Assembly: GCF_018614525.1 (NCBI RefSeq)
Contig: NZ_JAGGOL010000068.1
Coordinates: forward strand, 1-52,625
DNA from: Streptomyces sp. ISL-11
GTDB lineage: Bacteria > Actinomycetota > Actinomycetes > Streptomycetales > Streptomycetaceae
Length of the DNA: 52,625 nt
Reading direction: 5' to 3'
Both the position numbers and the translations under genes were made by a program. Shown piece after piece: positions 31,699 through 40,208 of this stretch. The notes beneath the pieces are model-generated. The model searched no databases. It saw only the letters and a list, made by a program, of their open reading frames with translations, and was not told the origin of the DNA. Numbering within the stretch: position 1 is the stretch's first letter; every line of letters begins with the position of its first letter.

Positions 31699-32394
31699 CT
31701 ACCAGGGCACGACCTGCCCCTGGTAATCAACGAAGTGGAGGCCAGGCTTCCCCTGGTGGCGCTCGATCGTCTCCGCGACGCCGGGAACGCTCTCCTCCAC
31801 GCTGAGATCGGCGTCCGGTCCGCCGAGTTCGGTGCGGACCCAGCCCGGATCCATGAGCAGCAGCGTCTGTGTGTCCCCGGCATGGCGGACGGCGTAGCAG
31901 CGCATCAACTGGTTCAGCGCGGACTTGCTGGCCCGGTACAGGTCCTGTCCGCCTTCGGTGTTCAACGTGATGCTTCCCTGGTCGGAGGACATGACGCCGA
32001 TCGTCCCGGTCGGCGCGACCAGCGGGCGGAGGGACTCCACGACGCGCATCGGACTGAGAGCGTTGGTGATCATGACCTCGGCGAACATATCCGTCGGGAC
32101 CTCACCGATGGGCACATCGCCGCGTGTGATGGCGGCATTGACGAAGAGCAGGTCGAGGGTGCGCCGTGCCAGGCGGTCGCGCAATGCCGAGATCTGCTCC
32201 GGCTCGGTCATCTCCAGTGACTCGATGGTCAGCCGCCCTCCGGATGCTTCGGCCAGGTCGTGCAGGCCGGTGCGCCGACTGCCGCGGACCGTGCCGATGA
32301 CGTCCCAGTCACGACGAAGGTATTCGGCGACGAGCCCGAGGCCCAGGGCCCGTGAGGCCCCGATGATGAGGGCGGTCTTGCGGGTGTCGTTCAT
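31699..32394 (-). CDS. Short-chain dehydrogenase/reductase
   Basis: 231-aa classical SDR. Cofactor motif IIGASRALGLGL; the NAA-like motif is FVNAAITRG; catalytic Ser in MSSDQGSI and the YRASK (YxxxK) dyad are present. An Arg after the second strand (VRGSRR) suggests NADPH preference. Substrate unknown; the closest layout is the csgA/sniffer-like reductase group. The start ATG (MNDTRKTAL) is clear. It is divergent from a LysR regulator, the usual arrangement of a regulated enzyme and its activator. Confidence 0.83.
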   Translation of the reverse strand: MNDTRKTALIIGASRALGLGLVAEYLRRDWDVIGTVRGSRRTGLHDLAEASGGRLTIESLEMTEPEQISALRDRLARRTLDLLFVNAAITRGDVPIGEVPTDMFAEVMITNALSPMRVVESLRPLVAPTGTIGVMSSDQGSITLNTEGGQDLYRASKSALNQLMRCYAVRHAGDTQTLLLMDPGWVRTELGGPDADLSVEESVPGVAETIERHQGKPGLHFVDYQGQVVPW

Positions 32395-32640
32395 GTAATT
32401 CCTTAAGAAGTGAGCCGGTTCGGCAGGGCTGCGCTCACGGGCGGCATCCGAGAGTTCGGCGGGGCCGCGCGAGATGGCCGCTATGTCAGCGCCGCAGGAC
32501 GGGGTGCTGTCCTGCCGGAGAGCACAGGAATCGGCTGGCGGCGTCGGCCGTCGGCGTGTGTGTGGCGATCACGCTGCAAGTCTCCGAGGGGTTCGGCCGG
32601 ACGTCCAATACCCTTCCGGCCGCATTGATACCGTTACGGC

Positions 32641-33495
32641 ATGGATCTGGATCTGCGGAAGCTCCGCTATTTCGTCGCGGTGGCGGAGCACCGGCACTTC
32701 GGCCGGGCGGCACAGGCGCCGTTCATCGCGCAGCCGGTCCTCAGCCGGCAGATCCGCTCCTTCGAGCAGGAGTTGGGGTGCCCGCTGTTCACGCGGACCA
32801 CTCGCAGCGTTGAGCTGACCCCGGCGGGGAAACAGCTGTATGACGAGGCGTCGAGGATCACCACGGTGGTGGACGTGGCGCTGCGGCGCGTGCAGGAAGC
32901 CCAGCGGGGTGAGCAGCGGCTCGTCGTCGCCTTCTCGCCCGGCCTCCACGTGTCGGAAGCGATCCGGACGTTCGCGGCGAGCCATCCGAAGGCCGTCATC
33001 GATGTCTTTCCGCTGCGCTGGTGGGAACGGGACGCGCCGCTCCGCGACGGCCGCGCGCACCTGGGGTACCTCCGGCGCCCGTTCGACGACTCGGGGCTGC
33101 GCACCATCCCCATCGGTCACGAGACCAAGGTCGCATGCCTGCCCGTGACGCATCCGCTGGCCGGCCGCCGCGCCCTCACGTCGTCCGATCTCGACGGTGA
33201 GCCGATCCTCGGCGGCAGGACGCGGCGGACGTCCTCACTGGAGGAGAAGTTCGAGCTCATAGCCTCCGGGCAGGGCATCGCGCTCGTCCCGGTCAGCATC
33301 GCGGACTCGTACTCCCGCCCTGACCTCGTCTACCTGACCGTCACCGACGCCCCGCCCGTCGAGACCTGCCTGGCGGTACCGGAGAGCAACTGCCCGGGCC
33401 CCGCACAGGACTTCCTGGACATCGCCACCACAACGCTGCGCCGGCACACCAGCGGTTCGGAGGAGGAGCCCGGGGCCGCGAGCCGTTCGACTTGA
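32641..33495 (+). CDS. LysR-family transcriptional regulator
   Basis: 284-aa LTTR. N-terminal winged helix: MDLDLRKLRYFVAVAEHRHFGRAAQ, IAQPVLSRQIRSFEQELGCPLFTRTTRSVELTPAG. A periplasmic-binding-like effector domain follows from about residue 90. The ATG overlaps sequence just after CGTTACGGC. It is divergent from the SDR gene with a 246-bp shared region, in which it should bind to regulate the SDR and itself. The effector is unknown. The recognition helix region has APFIAQPV where ALHIAQPA-like text is more usual, a minor variation. Confidence 0.86.
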   Translation: MDLDLRKLRYFVAVAEHRHFGRAAQAPFIAQPVLSRQIRSFEQELGCPLFTRTTRSVELTPAGKQLYDEASRITTVVDVALRRVQEAQRGEQRLVVAFSPGLHVSEAIRTFAASHPKAVIDVFPLRWWERDAPLRDGRAHLGYLRRPFDDSGLRTIPIGHETKVACLPVTHPLAGRRALTSSDLDGEPILGGRTRRTSSLEEKFELIASGQGIALVPVSIADSYSRPDLVYLTVTDAPPVETCLAVPESNCPGPAQDFLDIATTTLRRHTSGSEEEPGAASRST

Positions 33496-33665
33496 TCGCC
33501 CGCATGTCCGCGCGCATCCGCGCGACGCTCCACCTCGTCGCAGCGCCCCGCCGCACAAGGGGTCGGGCCAGGGCGTGTCCGGTGGGTCCAGGACATGTCC
33601 GACGGGCGACGAACGGCACGGTCGGGTGCCCCCTCCGCTCGACCAGCCGTTGCCGGTGGCGCGCT

Positions 33666-34886
33666 TCAGTCGGTCTTCGCCGACTCCTCGAAGAACCTGA
33701 CGATCCGGGGCAGGGCTTGCCGCACCGATCCGTTGTGGTCGTAGTCGCCGACGTCGGTCAGCCGGGGAGCAGCGCCGTTCCTCGTCAACTGGTCGGCGCA
33801 GTACGTCGCGTGACTGAAGTCGACGTCCTTGTCGCCCCGGCCGTGGTAGATCTCCACCGGTACGTTCGGCCGCCAGTCGCACGTGTTGTCCATCGGGCGC
33901 AGCTTGTCCTTCAGGACACCGTCGGGCTTGCGGATCTTGTTCAGGAAGCCCTCGGTGAACAGGTCCTCGGAGGCCGCCGGGAGTTTGTCGACGATCTGCT
34001 TGGTGGTGTGATAGCCGTCGAAGAGACCCTCCACATCGCTGGCGTAGGGGGAGCGGAAGACATCGCCGGGTGACGTGTAGAGGCCGTACATCTTGTTCCA
34101 GGCGGTGACGAAGTAAGCGAGGTAGATGCCGGATTTGGCGATCTTGTCGTCGGCTGCGGCGGCCTCGAAGGCCGAGAGGTCGTAGGGGCCGCTGACCGGG
34201 GCGAGTGCCCCCAGCCGGAAGTAGCGGTCGGCGCCCCCCTGCTGAAGCGCCCGGCCTACCAGCATGGTTGCGGGGCCGCCCTGCGAGAACCCGCTGACCT
34301 GAACCTTCCGCTTCAGCTCCCGGCCGTTCCGGTGGGCGACGGTCCGGGCCGCGCGCAGGCCGTCCACCGAGGCCGCGATGGTGGCACGAGGGTCACCGTA
34401 GGGGTGGAAGCCTTCGCCCGAGCCGAGGCCCACGTAGTCGGGCGCCGAAACGGCGCGCCCGGTCGAGGCGAACAGCAGTGCGGCGAGCCGGTCGTTCGAC
34501 TTCGGATTCTCCGAGGCGACGTCCTTGCGGTAGACGGTGGTGCCGTGCAGCCAGGAGACAGTGGTCAGGTGAAGCGTCCCATTCTTGGGCAGGACGACGA
34601 GCTGGCTCGCGGTCGTGGGGACGCCCGCGCTGTCAGTGGTGCGGTAGATGACCCGATAGGCGGTCACGCCGTAGCGGACCTGGGACGAGTCGATGTTTCC
34701 CCGGAGTTCCGCGGCCACTTCCTGCGCTGTGAGGTCGGCCGCTTGCTCGACGGAGACGACCGCCCCGTCTTGTGCCCGCTCACTGTGGGGGCCGGCCGCC
34801 GCCGAGGCCGGAGCGACCAGGGCGGACACGCTGCCGAGGACCGCCGCACCAGCCAGAATCCGGATTTTTGTTCGCCGTGAAGTCAT
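33666..34886 (-). CDS. Secreted lipase (LIP family, CAL-A-like fold)
   Basis: 406-aa exported hydrolase. The signal peptide (TSRRTKIRILAGAAVLGSVSALVAPASAAA) ends with an AXA-type site. The mature enzyme belongs to the secretory lipase (PF03583) type: VISWLHGTT-like strand (TTVSWLHGTTVYRKD), DYVGLGSGEGFHPYGDP, nucleophile GFSQGGPATM, and a late Asp/His pair in HGRGDKDVDFSHA and GDYDHNGSV. It should cleave lipid or ester substrates outside the cell. ATG 34886 is preferred over one 36 bp upstream because it places the Arg-rich n-region correctly. Convergent with lysR, divergent from the next membrane gene. Confidence 0.82.
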   Translation of the reverse strand: MTSRRTKIRILAGAAVLGSVSALVAPASAAAGPHSERAQDGAVVSVEQAADLTAQEVAAELRGNIDSSQVRYGVTAYRVIYRTTDSAGVPTTASQLVVLPKNGTLHLTTVSWLHGTTVYRKDVASENPKSNDRLAALLFASTGRAVSAPDYVGLGSGEGFHPYGDPRATIAASVDGLRAARTVAHRNGRELKRKVQVSGFSQGGPATMLVGRALQQGGADRYFRLGALAPVSGPYDLSAFEAAAADDKIAKSGIYLAYFVTAWNKMYGLYTSPGDVFRSPYASDVEGLFDGYHTTKQIVDKLPAASEDLFTEGFLNKIRKPDGVLKDKLRPMDNTCDWRPNVPVEIYHGRGDKDVDFSHATYCADQLTRNGAAPRLTDVGDYDHNGSVRQALPRIVRFFEESAKTD

Positions 34887-35006
34887 GGGTGGATCATGCC
34901 GTCGGCCGCTCCGCTGGGACATGGTGCGACCCCCCGGGCCGCAAGGGGGAAACCCCCATCGGGGCCTCTAGGGGATGGCGGATGCCCCACCCCCTACGGG
35001 ACCGAC

Positions 35007-35028
35007 CAGACCTCGCTGATCAGGTCTG
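35007..35028. promoter_or_regulatory. Inverted repeat CAGACCT-n8-AGGTCTG in a 307-bp divergent gap
   Basis: Perfect 7-bp arms at 35007-35013 and 35022-35028 lie between the lipase start (34886) and the membrane protein start (35194). Two copies of GACCAAAG (near 35080 and 35100) lie closer to the plus-strand gene. These are candidate regulator sites; no other element is recognised in the gap. Confidence 0.35.
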
Positions 35029-35193
35029 ACACCGCGGCCGCCCCGGACGAGGACGGCGGGGCCGTGTGTGCGCCCCCGAGACCAAAGTCGCGCGCCCGCG
35101 ACCAAAGGAGCGCTGAGGCTCCGCCGATCGGCGGACCCGGAGAAGCCGAAAGAGGGATTCGCCGGACCCCGGGGCGAGTTGAGACTGGTTCGC

Positions 35194-36270
35194 ATGAGGC
35201 GAGAGCAACGGTGGCGCACCGTCCGGAAGGTCGCCGCCTACGGGGCGGCGCTCACACTGACGCCCTACCTGCTGATCAAGGTGTCGTGGGTCGTCGGCAC
35301 ACTGCTGGGGCTGTTGCCGATGGGAGAGGGATTCAGCATCACCGAGTGGGTGGTGCTCAACACCGTCACCGTCGGGATGGCCGCGATCGGGATCGTTCTG
35401 GCGCTGGTTCTGGCGCGGCCGTGGGGCGGGCGGCTACCGGCGGCTCCCGTGATCTTCTGCGCGTGGGTGGGGGCCGGGTTCCTGGTTCCCGTGATCCCAT
35501 ACATGCTCATCAGCCAGTTCCTGGGCGCGAAGGGGTCGGAGGAGCATGGGAACGGCGGCGCGGGCGGCGACGCGGGTGGAGGAGGCGGCGACGCGGCGAT
35601 GCCCGGCTGGGAAGTGGCCCTGATCGGGGTCGGCTTCCTCGGCATGGCCGTGGGGCTGGCCGTGGCTCTCCCCCTCTACCTGTGCGAGCGGTGGCCCCAG
35701 GCGTTCCATGGGCCGGTGGGAGACGACGCGCCGGAGGACGGACGCGCCGGGGCGGGAGCACTCCGCCCGTGGCCGGCCGGGCTCGCGGTGGCGGCGGCGG
35801 CCGTGCTGGGCCTGGCCGGGCTGTACTGGGCCTGCGGCGGAACGGCCGGCATCGACCACCCGGGCCTGCGGGACCTCAACCCGTCCCTGATGACCGGCAA
35901 CGCGGGCCTCTGGGCGCTGATCGGCGGCTGCGCCCTCTGGTCGCTGACCACCCGCCGCACCACCCGCCGCGCCACCCGTCTCCCCCTGTGGATACCGGTG
36001 ACGCTCACGGGAGTGGCCTCCGGATCACTCTTCGCCTGGGGCGGCTGGAAGCTCCCGGTGACCCTGTACTTCGCCGTGGTCCCCCACGGCGATCCCCAGC
36101 CGCAGAACCTCGTCGTCGCCGCGTCCCAGCACGCCGTGAGCATCGCCACAGGGGCGACGATGCTGTACGCGCTCCTGCGCGTCCTTCGAAGGCGCGTCGC
36201 CGGGGCACCCCGCGACGGGCGCCACCCCGCGACGGGCACCCGTGCGATCGAGCCCCGGAACTTCCTGTAA
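35194..36270 (+). CDS. Polytopic membrane protein of unknown function
   Basis: 358-aa protein with about eight hydrophobic segments: AAYGAALTLTPYLLIKVSWVV, WVVLNTVTVGMAAIGIVLALV, VIFCAWVGAGFLVPVIPYML, WEVALIGVGFLGMAVGLAVAL, LAVAAAAVLGLAGLYWACGG, NAGLWALIGGCALWSL and later ones. A Gly-rich, charged loop (EEHGNGGAGGDAGGGGGD) separates segments 3 and 4. I recognise no catalytic motif or transporter signature. ATG 35194 (MRREQRWRT) gives a normal basic N-terminus, but the ribosome site is weak. Its stop is 21 bp before tRNA-Arg, on the same strand. Confidence 0.68.
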   Translation: MRREQRWRTVRKVAAYGAALTLTPYLLIKVSWVVGTLLGLLPMGEGFSITEWVVLNTVTVGMAAIGIVLALVLARPWGGRLPAAPVIFCAWVGAGFLVPVIPYMLISQFLGAKGSEEHGNGGAGGDAGGGGGDAAMPGWEVALIGVGFLGMAVGLAVALPLYLCERWPQAFHGPVGDDAPEDGRAGAGALRPWPAGLAVAAAAVLGLAGLYWACGGTAGIDHPGLRDLNPSLMTGNAGLWALIGGCALWSLTTRRTTRRATRLPLWIPVTLTGVASGSLFAWGGWKLPVTLYFAVVPHGDPQPQNLVVAASQHAVSIATGATMLYALLRVLRRRVAGAPRDGRHPATGTRAIEPRNFL

Positions 36271-36290
36271 AGTTGTCCCCGCAACGCCCC

Positions 36291-36366
36291 GCACTCGTAG
36301 CTCAACGGATAGAGCACTTGACTACGGATCAAGAGGTTGCAGGTTCGAATCCTGCCGAGTGCACCA
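36291..36366 (+). tRNA. tRNA-Arg (anticodon ACG), CCA encoded
   Basis: Acceptor GCACTCG pairs with CGAGTGC; D-arm GCTC...GAGC; anticodon stem CTTGA/TCAAG around loop CTACGGA, giving anticodon ACG. T-arm GCAGG-TTCGAAT-CCTGC, discriminator A, genomic CCA at 36364-36366. All arms pair perfectly. ACG (read as ICG after deamination) decodes CGU/CGC/CGA arginine codons, CGC being heavily used here. Confidence 0.97.
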
Positions 36367-36381
36367 CCTCCTCCGGGAGTC

Positions 36382-36549
36382 CTACGGGAGCCAGACATAG
36401 CGAATGTCGGGCTCCCGTTCCTCATTTCCGGCGCCGTCCGTGCGCTCGGCCGCGACGAAGCCGTGGCGCTCGTAGAAGCGGTGGCGCTCGTGGAAGCGGT
36501 GGGCCGGCGTATTGACCTGGGCGGTCCACAGCGCCCCGGGTTCGCCCGG
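36382..36549 (-). pseudogene. C-terminal remnant of a GNAT acetyltransferase
   Basis: On the minus strand, an open stretch reads GEPGALWTAQVNTPAHRF, then HERHRFYERHGFVAAERTDG and EREPDIRYVWLP before TAG. This is the final third of a GNAT N-acetyltransferase, including acetyl-CoA-region residues before the YERHGF helix. There is no start codon or N-terminal half; the DNA upstream belongs to the promoter of the divergent HTH_42 gene. A tandem 18-bp duplication (36463-36480 and 36481-36498) gives HERHRFYERHGF instead of the usual RFYERHGF. It abuts tRNA-Arg. Confidence 0.75.
36385..36417 (+). terminator. Terminator downstream of tRNA-Arg
   Basis: CGGGAGCC-A-GACAT (36385-36398) pairs with ATGTC-G-GGCTCCCG (36404-36417), 13 bp with one mismatch and loop AGCGA, followed by TTCCTCATTT. 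It lies 18 nt after the tRNA CCA and is built from the last codons of the acetyltransferase remnant. Confidence 0.65.
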
Positions 36550-36599
36550 ACGCGGGCCCCCAGGAGGACAGCCTCCGCCCTGCTTCCTACGCTCGCTCC

Positions 36600-37787
36600 A
36601 TGAGCAGCCCCCGCCCCCGTGTCACCGACGAACAGCGCCGCGCCCGCCTGGGTCGTCGCCATCTGCTCGCGCCCGCCCACCGCGTCGGGACCGTGGAGGA
36701 GGTCGCGGACGCCCTGGTGGCGCTGCACGCCACCGACGCGGCCACCGTCTACCTGTCGGCGTGCGCGCGGCTCGCCGAGCCGTCGTCGGCGGAGGTCGAG
36801 CGCGCGCTGTACGAGGACGTCACGCTGGTGAAGCTGCTGTCCATGCGGCGCACCCTGTTCGCCGTGACGACCGGGCTGGCACCGTACGTCAACTCCTCCA
36901 CGGCCCGCACGATCGCGGCGCGCGAGCGGGCGGCGTTCGTGAAGTTCCTGCGGGAAGGGACCGGGGGCGGCTGGGACGAGCAGCGGCTCGCGCGCACCGA
37001 GAAGGAGGTGCTGGCCGCCCTCGCCGCGCGCGGGGAGGCGACGACGGCCGAGCTCGCCAAGGACGTGCCCGTGCTGCGGGAGACGATCGTGGTGTCGGCC
37101 GGCAAGCCGTACGAGGGCCGGCAGAGCGTCGGCAGCCGGCTGCTGCGGTTGCTGGCCTCCGACGGGCACGTACGCCGCAGCCGGCCGCGCGGCTCGTGGA
37201 CCAGCAGCCTCTACCCGTGGGCGCCCGTGCCGCAGATCCCCGACATGGACGTGCGGGAGGCGAAGGCGGAGGTCGCGCGGCGCTGGCTGGCGGCGTTCGG
37301 GCCGGCGACGGAGGCGGACCTGAAGTGGTGGACGGGCTGGACGCTCGGCGACACGCGCGGGGCGCTGGCCGATGTGGGCGCCCAAGAGGTGCGGTTGACG
37401 GAGGGCGTCGGCCACGTCCTGCCGGACGATGTACCGGACGACGCGGCGGACATCGAGCCCACCGGGCCCTGGGCGGCCCTCCTGCCCGGTCTCGACCCCA
37501 CCGCCATGGGGTGGCGCGGCCGCGACTGGTACCTCGGCCCCGAGCACGTGCCCGCCCTCTTCGACCGCGCCGGCAACATCGGCCCCACCGTGTGGTGGAA
37601 CGGCCGGATCGTCGGCGGCTGGGCCCAGCGCGCGAACGGCACGATCGTCTGGCGGCCGCTGGAGGACACCGGCCGCGAGGCGGCCTCCGCGATCGCCGCG
37701 GAGGTCGCCCGGCTGTCCGGCTGGCTGGGGGACGTACGGGTCACACCCCGGTTCCGTACGCCCCTGGAGCGGGAGTTGGTGAGGTGA
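36600..37787 (+). CDS. Winged-helix DNA-binding protein of the HTH_42 (AlkZ/YcaQ-like) superfamily
   Basis: 395-aa protein. N-terminal RRARLGRRHLLAPAHR and ALVALHATDAATVYLSACAR, followed by VKLLSMRRTLFAV, a middle region with RGSWTSSLYPW and the characteristic AKAEVARRWLAAFGPATEADLKWWTGW, and late VWWNGRIVGGWAQR. This superfamily includes DNA glycosylases that unhook interstrand crosslinks (AlkZ, YcaQ). At the place where I recall those enzymes having a Gln-rich QxQ or QxD catalytic motif, this one has LHATD. It may be a glycosylase of a third subgroup or a DNA-binding protein without that activity. It stands alone, divergent from the acetyltransferase remnant. Confidence 0.78.
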   Translation: MSSPRPRVTDEQRRARLGRRHLLAPAHRVGTVEEVADALVALHATDAATVYLSACARLAEPSSAEVERALYEDVTLVKLLSMRRTLFAVTTGLAPYVNSSTARTIAARERAAFVKFLREGTGGGWDEQRLARTEKEVLAALAARGEATTAELAKDVPVLRETIVVSAGKPYEGRQSVGSRLLRLLASDGHVRRSRPRGSWTSSLYPWAPVPQIPDMDVREAKAEVARRWLAAFGPATEADLKWWTGWTLGDTRGALADVGAQEVRLTEGVGHVLPDDVPDDAADIEPTGPWAALLPGLDPTAMGWRGRDWYLGPEHVPALFDRAGNIGPTVWWNGRIVGGWAQRANGTIVWRPLEDTGREAASAIAAEVARLSGWLGDVRVTPRFRTPLERELVR

Positions 37788-37833
37788 CCCCGCCCCTGCC
37801 CCGCCCCGCCCGCTGCCCGGTTGGCCCCGCGCG

Positions 37834-39318
37834 TCAGCCCCGCCGCGTCCTGCCCGGCACGGCCAGCGCGCCCAGGGCCGCGCACGCGGTGAACACCGCC
37901 GCGATCAGCAGCGCCCGCCCGTAGCCCGCGGTCAGTGCCGCGTCGACGTCCTGCGGGTGGTCCGCCAGGCGGCCGGCGCTCGTGTGCGAGGCGATGGTGG
38001 CCAGGAGGGCGAGGCCGAGCGCGCCGCCGACCTGGCGGGAGGTGTTGACGAGGCCCGAGGCGAGCCCGGCCTCGGCCCGGTCGGTGCCGCTGGTGGCCGC
38101 GACGGTGGCGGGCATCATCGCCAGGCCCGCGCCGAAGGTCGCCAGGACGAACGGCGCGAGCACGTCGCTCGCGAAGGTGCCGCCGGCGGTGATCCGCGAG
38201 AGCCAGAGGAAGCCGACGGTGCTGAGCGCCATGCCGGTGACGAGCAGCGGGCGCGGGCCGGTGCGGGCGATGATCCGGGTGGCCAGCTGCGCACCGGCGA
38301 TGATCGCGAGCGAACCGGGCAGGAAGCACAGGCCGGCCTGGACGGCGCTGTAGTCGAGGATCTGCTGGAAGTAGAGGGACAGCAGGAACCACATCGCGAA
38401 GGTGGCCGCGCCCATGCCGATCACCACGAGGTTGGCGGCGGCCAGGCTGCGTCGGCGCAGGATCCGCAGCGGTACGAGGGGGTGGGCGACCTTGGACTCG
38501 ATGACGAGGAACGCGGCGAGCAGCAGCACACCGGCGGTGAGCGGCGCCCAGACCACCGGGGCGCCCCAGCGGTGCGTCTCGGTGGAGATGATCCCGTAGA
38601 CCAGGGCGGTCAGGCCGGCGGTGACGGAGACGGCGCCGGGCAGGTCGAGGCGGCGCAGGCCGCCCTCGCGCGAGGCGGTGGCGGGCACGTACGCCAGGGC
38701 GGCGGCGAGCAGCGCGACGCCGATCGGGACGTTGACGAACAGCACCCAGCGCCAGCCGGCGTACTGGGTGAGCACGCCGCCGATGACCGCGCCCGCCGCG
38801 CCACCGGCCGCCATCACGGCGCTCCAGGCGCCCATCGCCCGGGTGCGGGCGGCCGGCTCGGTGAAGGTCGTCATGATCAGCGTGAGGGTGGCGGGCGCGA
38901 GGACCGCGCCGCCTATGCCCTGGACCGCGCGGGCCGCGATCAGCAGCGTGCCGTCGGTGGCGAGGCCGCCGGCGAGCGAGGCCACGGTGAAGGCGGCCAG
39001 GCCGGCGAGGAAGGCCCGCTTGGTACCGACGAGGTCGGCGGCACGGCCGCCGAGCAGCAGCAGGCCCGCGAAGCCGAGGGTGTAGGCGTTGACGATCCAC
39101 TGCTGGCCGGCGCCGCTGAGGTGGAGTTCGTCGCGCATGGCCGGGAGGGCCACGTTCACGATCGACACGTCGAGGATGACCATGAACTGCGCCGCGCAGG
39201 CGATCAGCAGGATCGCGGCGGTGGACCTGGGGCCTCGGGCGGAGAGCGGGGCCCGGGAGGTCGAGGCGGGGGCGGCGGTCGGCGGTGCCGACGGGCCGGA
39301 ACTCATGCCGGTGCTCAT
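37834..39318 (-). CDS. MFS drug exporter, DHA2 (EmrB/QacA) family
   Basis: 494-aa transporter with about 14 transmembrane helices. Motif C-like and DHA2 signatures: FMVILDVSIVNVALPAM at the first helix, QWIVNAYTLGFAGLLLLGGRAADLVG (motif A), RAVQGIGGAVLAPATLTLI and NVPIGVALLAAALAYVP. It should export a hydrophobic drug or metabolite with proton antiport. ATG 39318 (MSTGMSSGP) has GAGGA upstream; the longer in-frame start would run into the operator region. It is divergent from a TetR gene with an AT-rich operator between, so it is almost certainly TetR-repressed. Confidence 0.9.
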   Translation of the reverse strand: MSTGMSSGPSAPPTAAPASTSRAPLSARGPRSTAAILLIACAAQFMVILDVSIVNVALPAMRDELHLSGAGQQWIVNAYTLGFAGLLLLGGRAADLVGTKRAFLAGLAAFTVASLAGGLATDGTLLIAARAVQGIGGAVLAPATLTLIMTTFTEPAARTRAMGAWSAVMAAGGAAGAVIGGVLTQYAGWRWVLFVNVPIGVALLAAALAYVPATASREGGLRRLDLPGAVSVTAGLTALVYGIISTETHRWGAPVVWAPLTAGVLLLAAFLVIESKVAHPLVPLRILRRRSLAAANLVVIGMGAATFAMWFLLSLYFQQILDYSAVQAGLCFLPGSLAIIAGAQLATRIIARTGPRPLLVTGMALSTVGFLWLSRITAGGTFASDVLAPFVLATFGAGLAMMPATVAATSGTDRAEAGLASGLVNTSRQVGGALGLALLATIASHTSAGRLADHPQDVDAALTAGYGRALLIAAVFTACAALGALAVPGRTRRG

Positions 39319-39396
39319 GGCGGGGACGTCCTCACGGAAGCGGGGAAGCGGGGCGGGCGGGGGCAGGCCGGGGCCGGGGAGGTCCCCCACGAGCCC

Positions 39397-39434
39397 AAAA
39401 TAGAGGCTCTCCAAAAATGTAGCATCTCTATTTT
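39397..39434. promoter_or_regulatory. TetR operator/promoter region AAAATAGAG-n20-CTCTATTTT
   Basis: AAAATAGAG (39397-39405) and CTCTATTTT (39426-39434) are perfect 9-bp inverted arms in an AT-rich island between the MFS and TetR genes, with AGAGGCTCT as an inner partial dyad. The position fits repression of both genes by the TetR protein. Confidence 0.65.
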
Positions 39435-39461
39435 TGCTTGCCGGGCGGCTATCCTGGGGCC

Positions 39462-40208
39462 ATGACGAGCGCCCGATCCGCTGCCGAGGCCCCTGAGGCC
39501 ACCGACGCCGCACCGTGCACCCCCGCCACCACCGGGCTGCGGGGACGCAAGCGCGAACGCACCCGCCGCGCGATCTCCGAGGCGGCCTTCCGGCTCTTCG
39601 CCGAGGAGGGGTTCGACGCCGTCACCCTCACCCGGATCGCGGCCGCGGCGGACGTGGCACCGGCCACCGTCTTCACGCACTTCGCCTCGAAGGAGGACAT
39701 CTTCTTCGGCCGCCGCGAGGAATTCGACGCCCAGCTGTGGGAGGCCATGGGGGACGCGACGACGGGCGCCGGGCTCGTCGAGGGGCTGCGCCGGGCGGCC
39801 TTCCGCGCCTGTGACCTGGCGCTGTGCGGGGAGGACGCCCTCGCGCAGAGCCGCGTCTTCTCGCGCGTGCTCCTCGGCAGCCCCGCCCTCCGCCGCAGCT
39901 ACGCGCCCTTCTCCGGGCAGCGGCGGGACCACCTGGCGGAACTGCTCGTCGAGCGCGCCGGGCCGCACGCGGTGGAGGACCCGGAACTCCGCGAGGAGCT
40001 GAGGGTGTTCGCGTCCTTCGCCATCGTCGTCCGCGACCTCGTCTTCGACGCCCTGCACGAGGCGCTCGCGGCGGGCGAGCCACCGGAGCGGGTCCGCGCG
40101 GCGGTCGATGCCACGCTGACCCGCTCCTGCGATCGGCTTGTCCGCGCCTATGCGGGCTCTTCTCTGCTCGATGCCGTGCTCGGCTCCGCCGCGGTGGGTG
40201 CGGAGTAG
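39462..40208 (+). CDS. TetR-family transcriptional regulator
   Basis: 248-aa repressor. N-terminal HTH: RKRERTRRAISEAAFRLFAEEGFDAVTLTRIAAAADVAPATVFTHFASKEDIFF. An all-helical ligand domain follows. ATG 39462 is chosen because the GTG/ATG candidates upstream lie in the operator. It is divergent from the MFS exporter and is expected to derepress it upon binding the exported compound. Its TAG stop is the first element of the intergenic repeat copy B. Confidence 0.9.
   Translation: MTSARSAAEAPEATDAAPCTPATTGLRGRKRERTRRAISEAAFRLFAEEGFDAVTLTRIAAAADVAPATVFTHFASKEDIFFGRREEFDAQLWEAMGDATTGAGLVEGLRRAAFRACDLALCGEDALAQSRVFSRVLLGSPALRRSYAPFSGQRRDHLAELLVERAGPHAVEDPELREELRVFASFAIVVRDLVFDALHEALAAGEPPERVRAAVDATLTRSCDRLVRAYAGSSLLDAVLGSAAVGAE

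Noticed and set aside
36291..36366. tRNA-Arg as an occupied attachment site of an integrative element
   Set aside because: No integrase gene and no second copy of the tRNA 3-prime end are visible in the window; only a truncated neighbour hints at past events.
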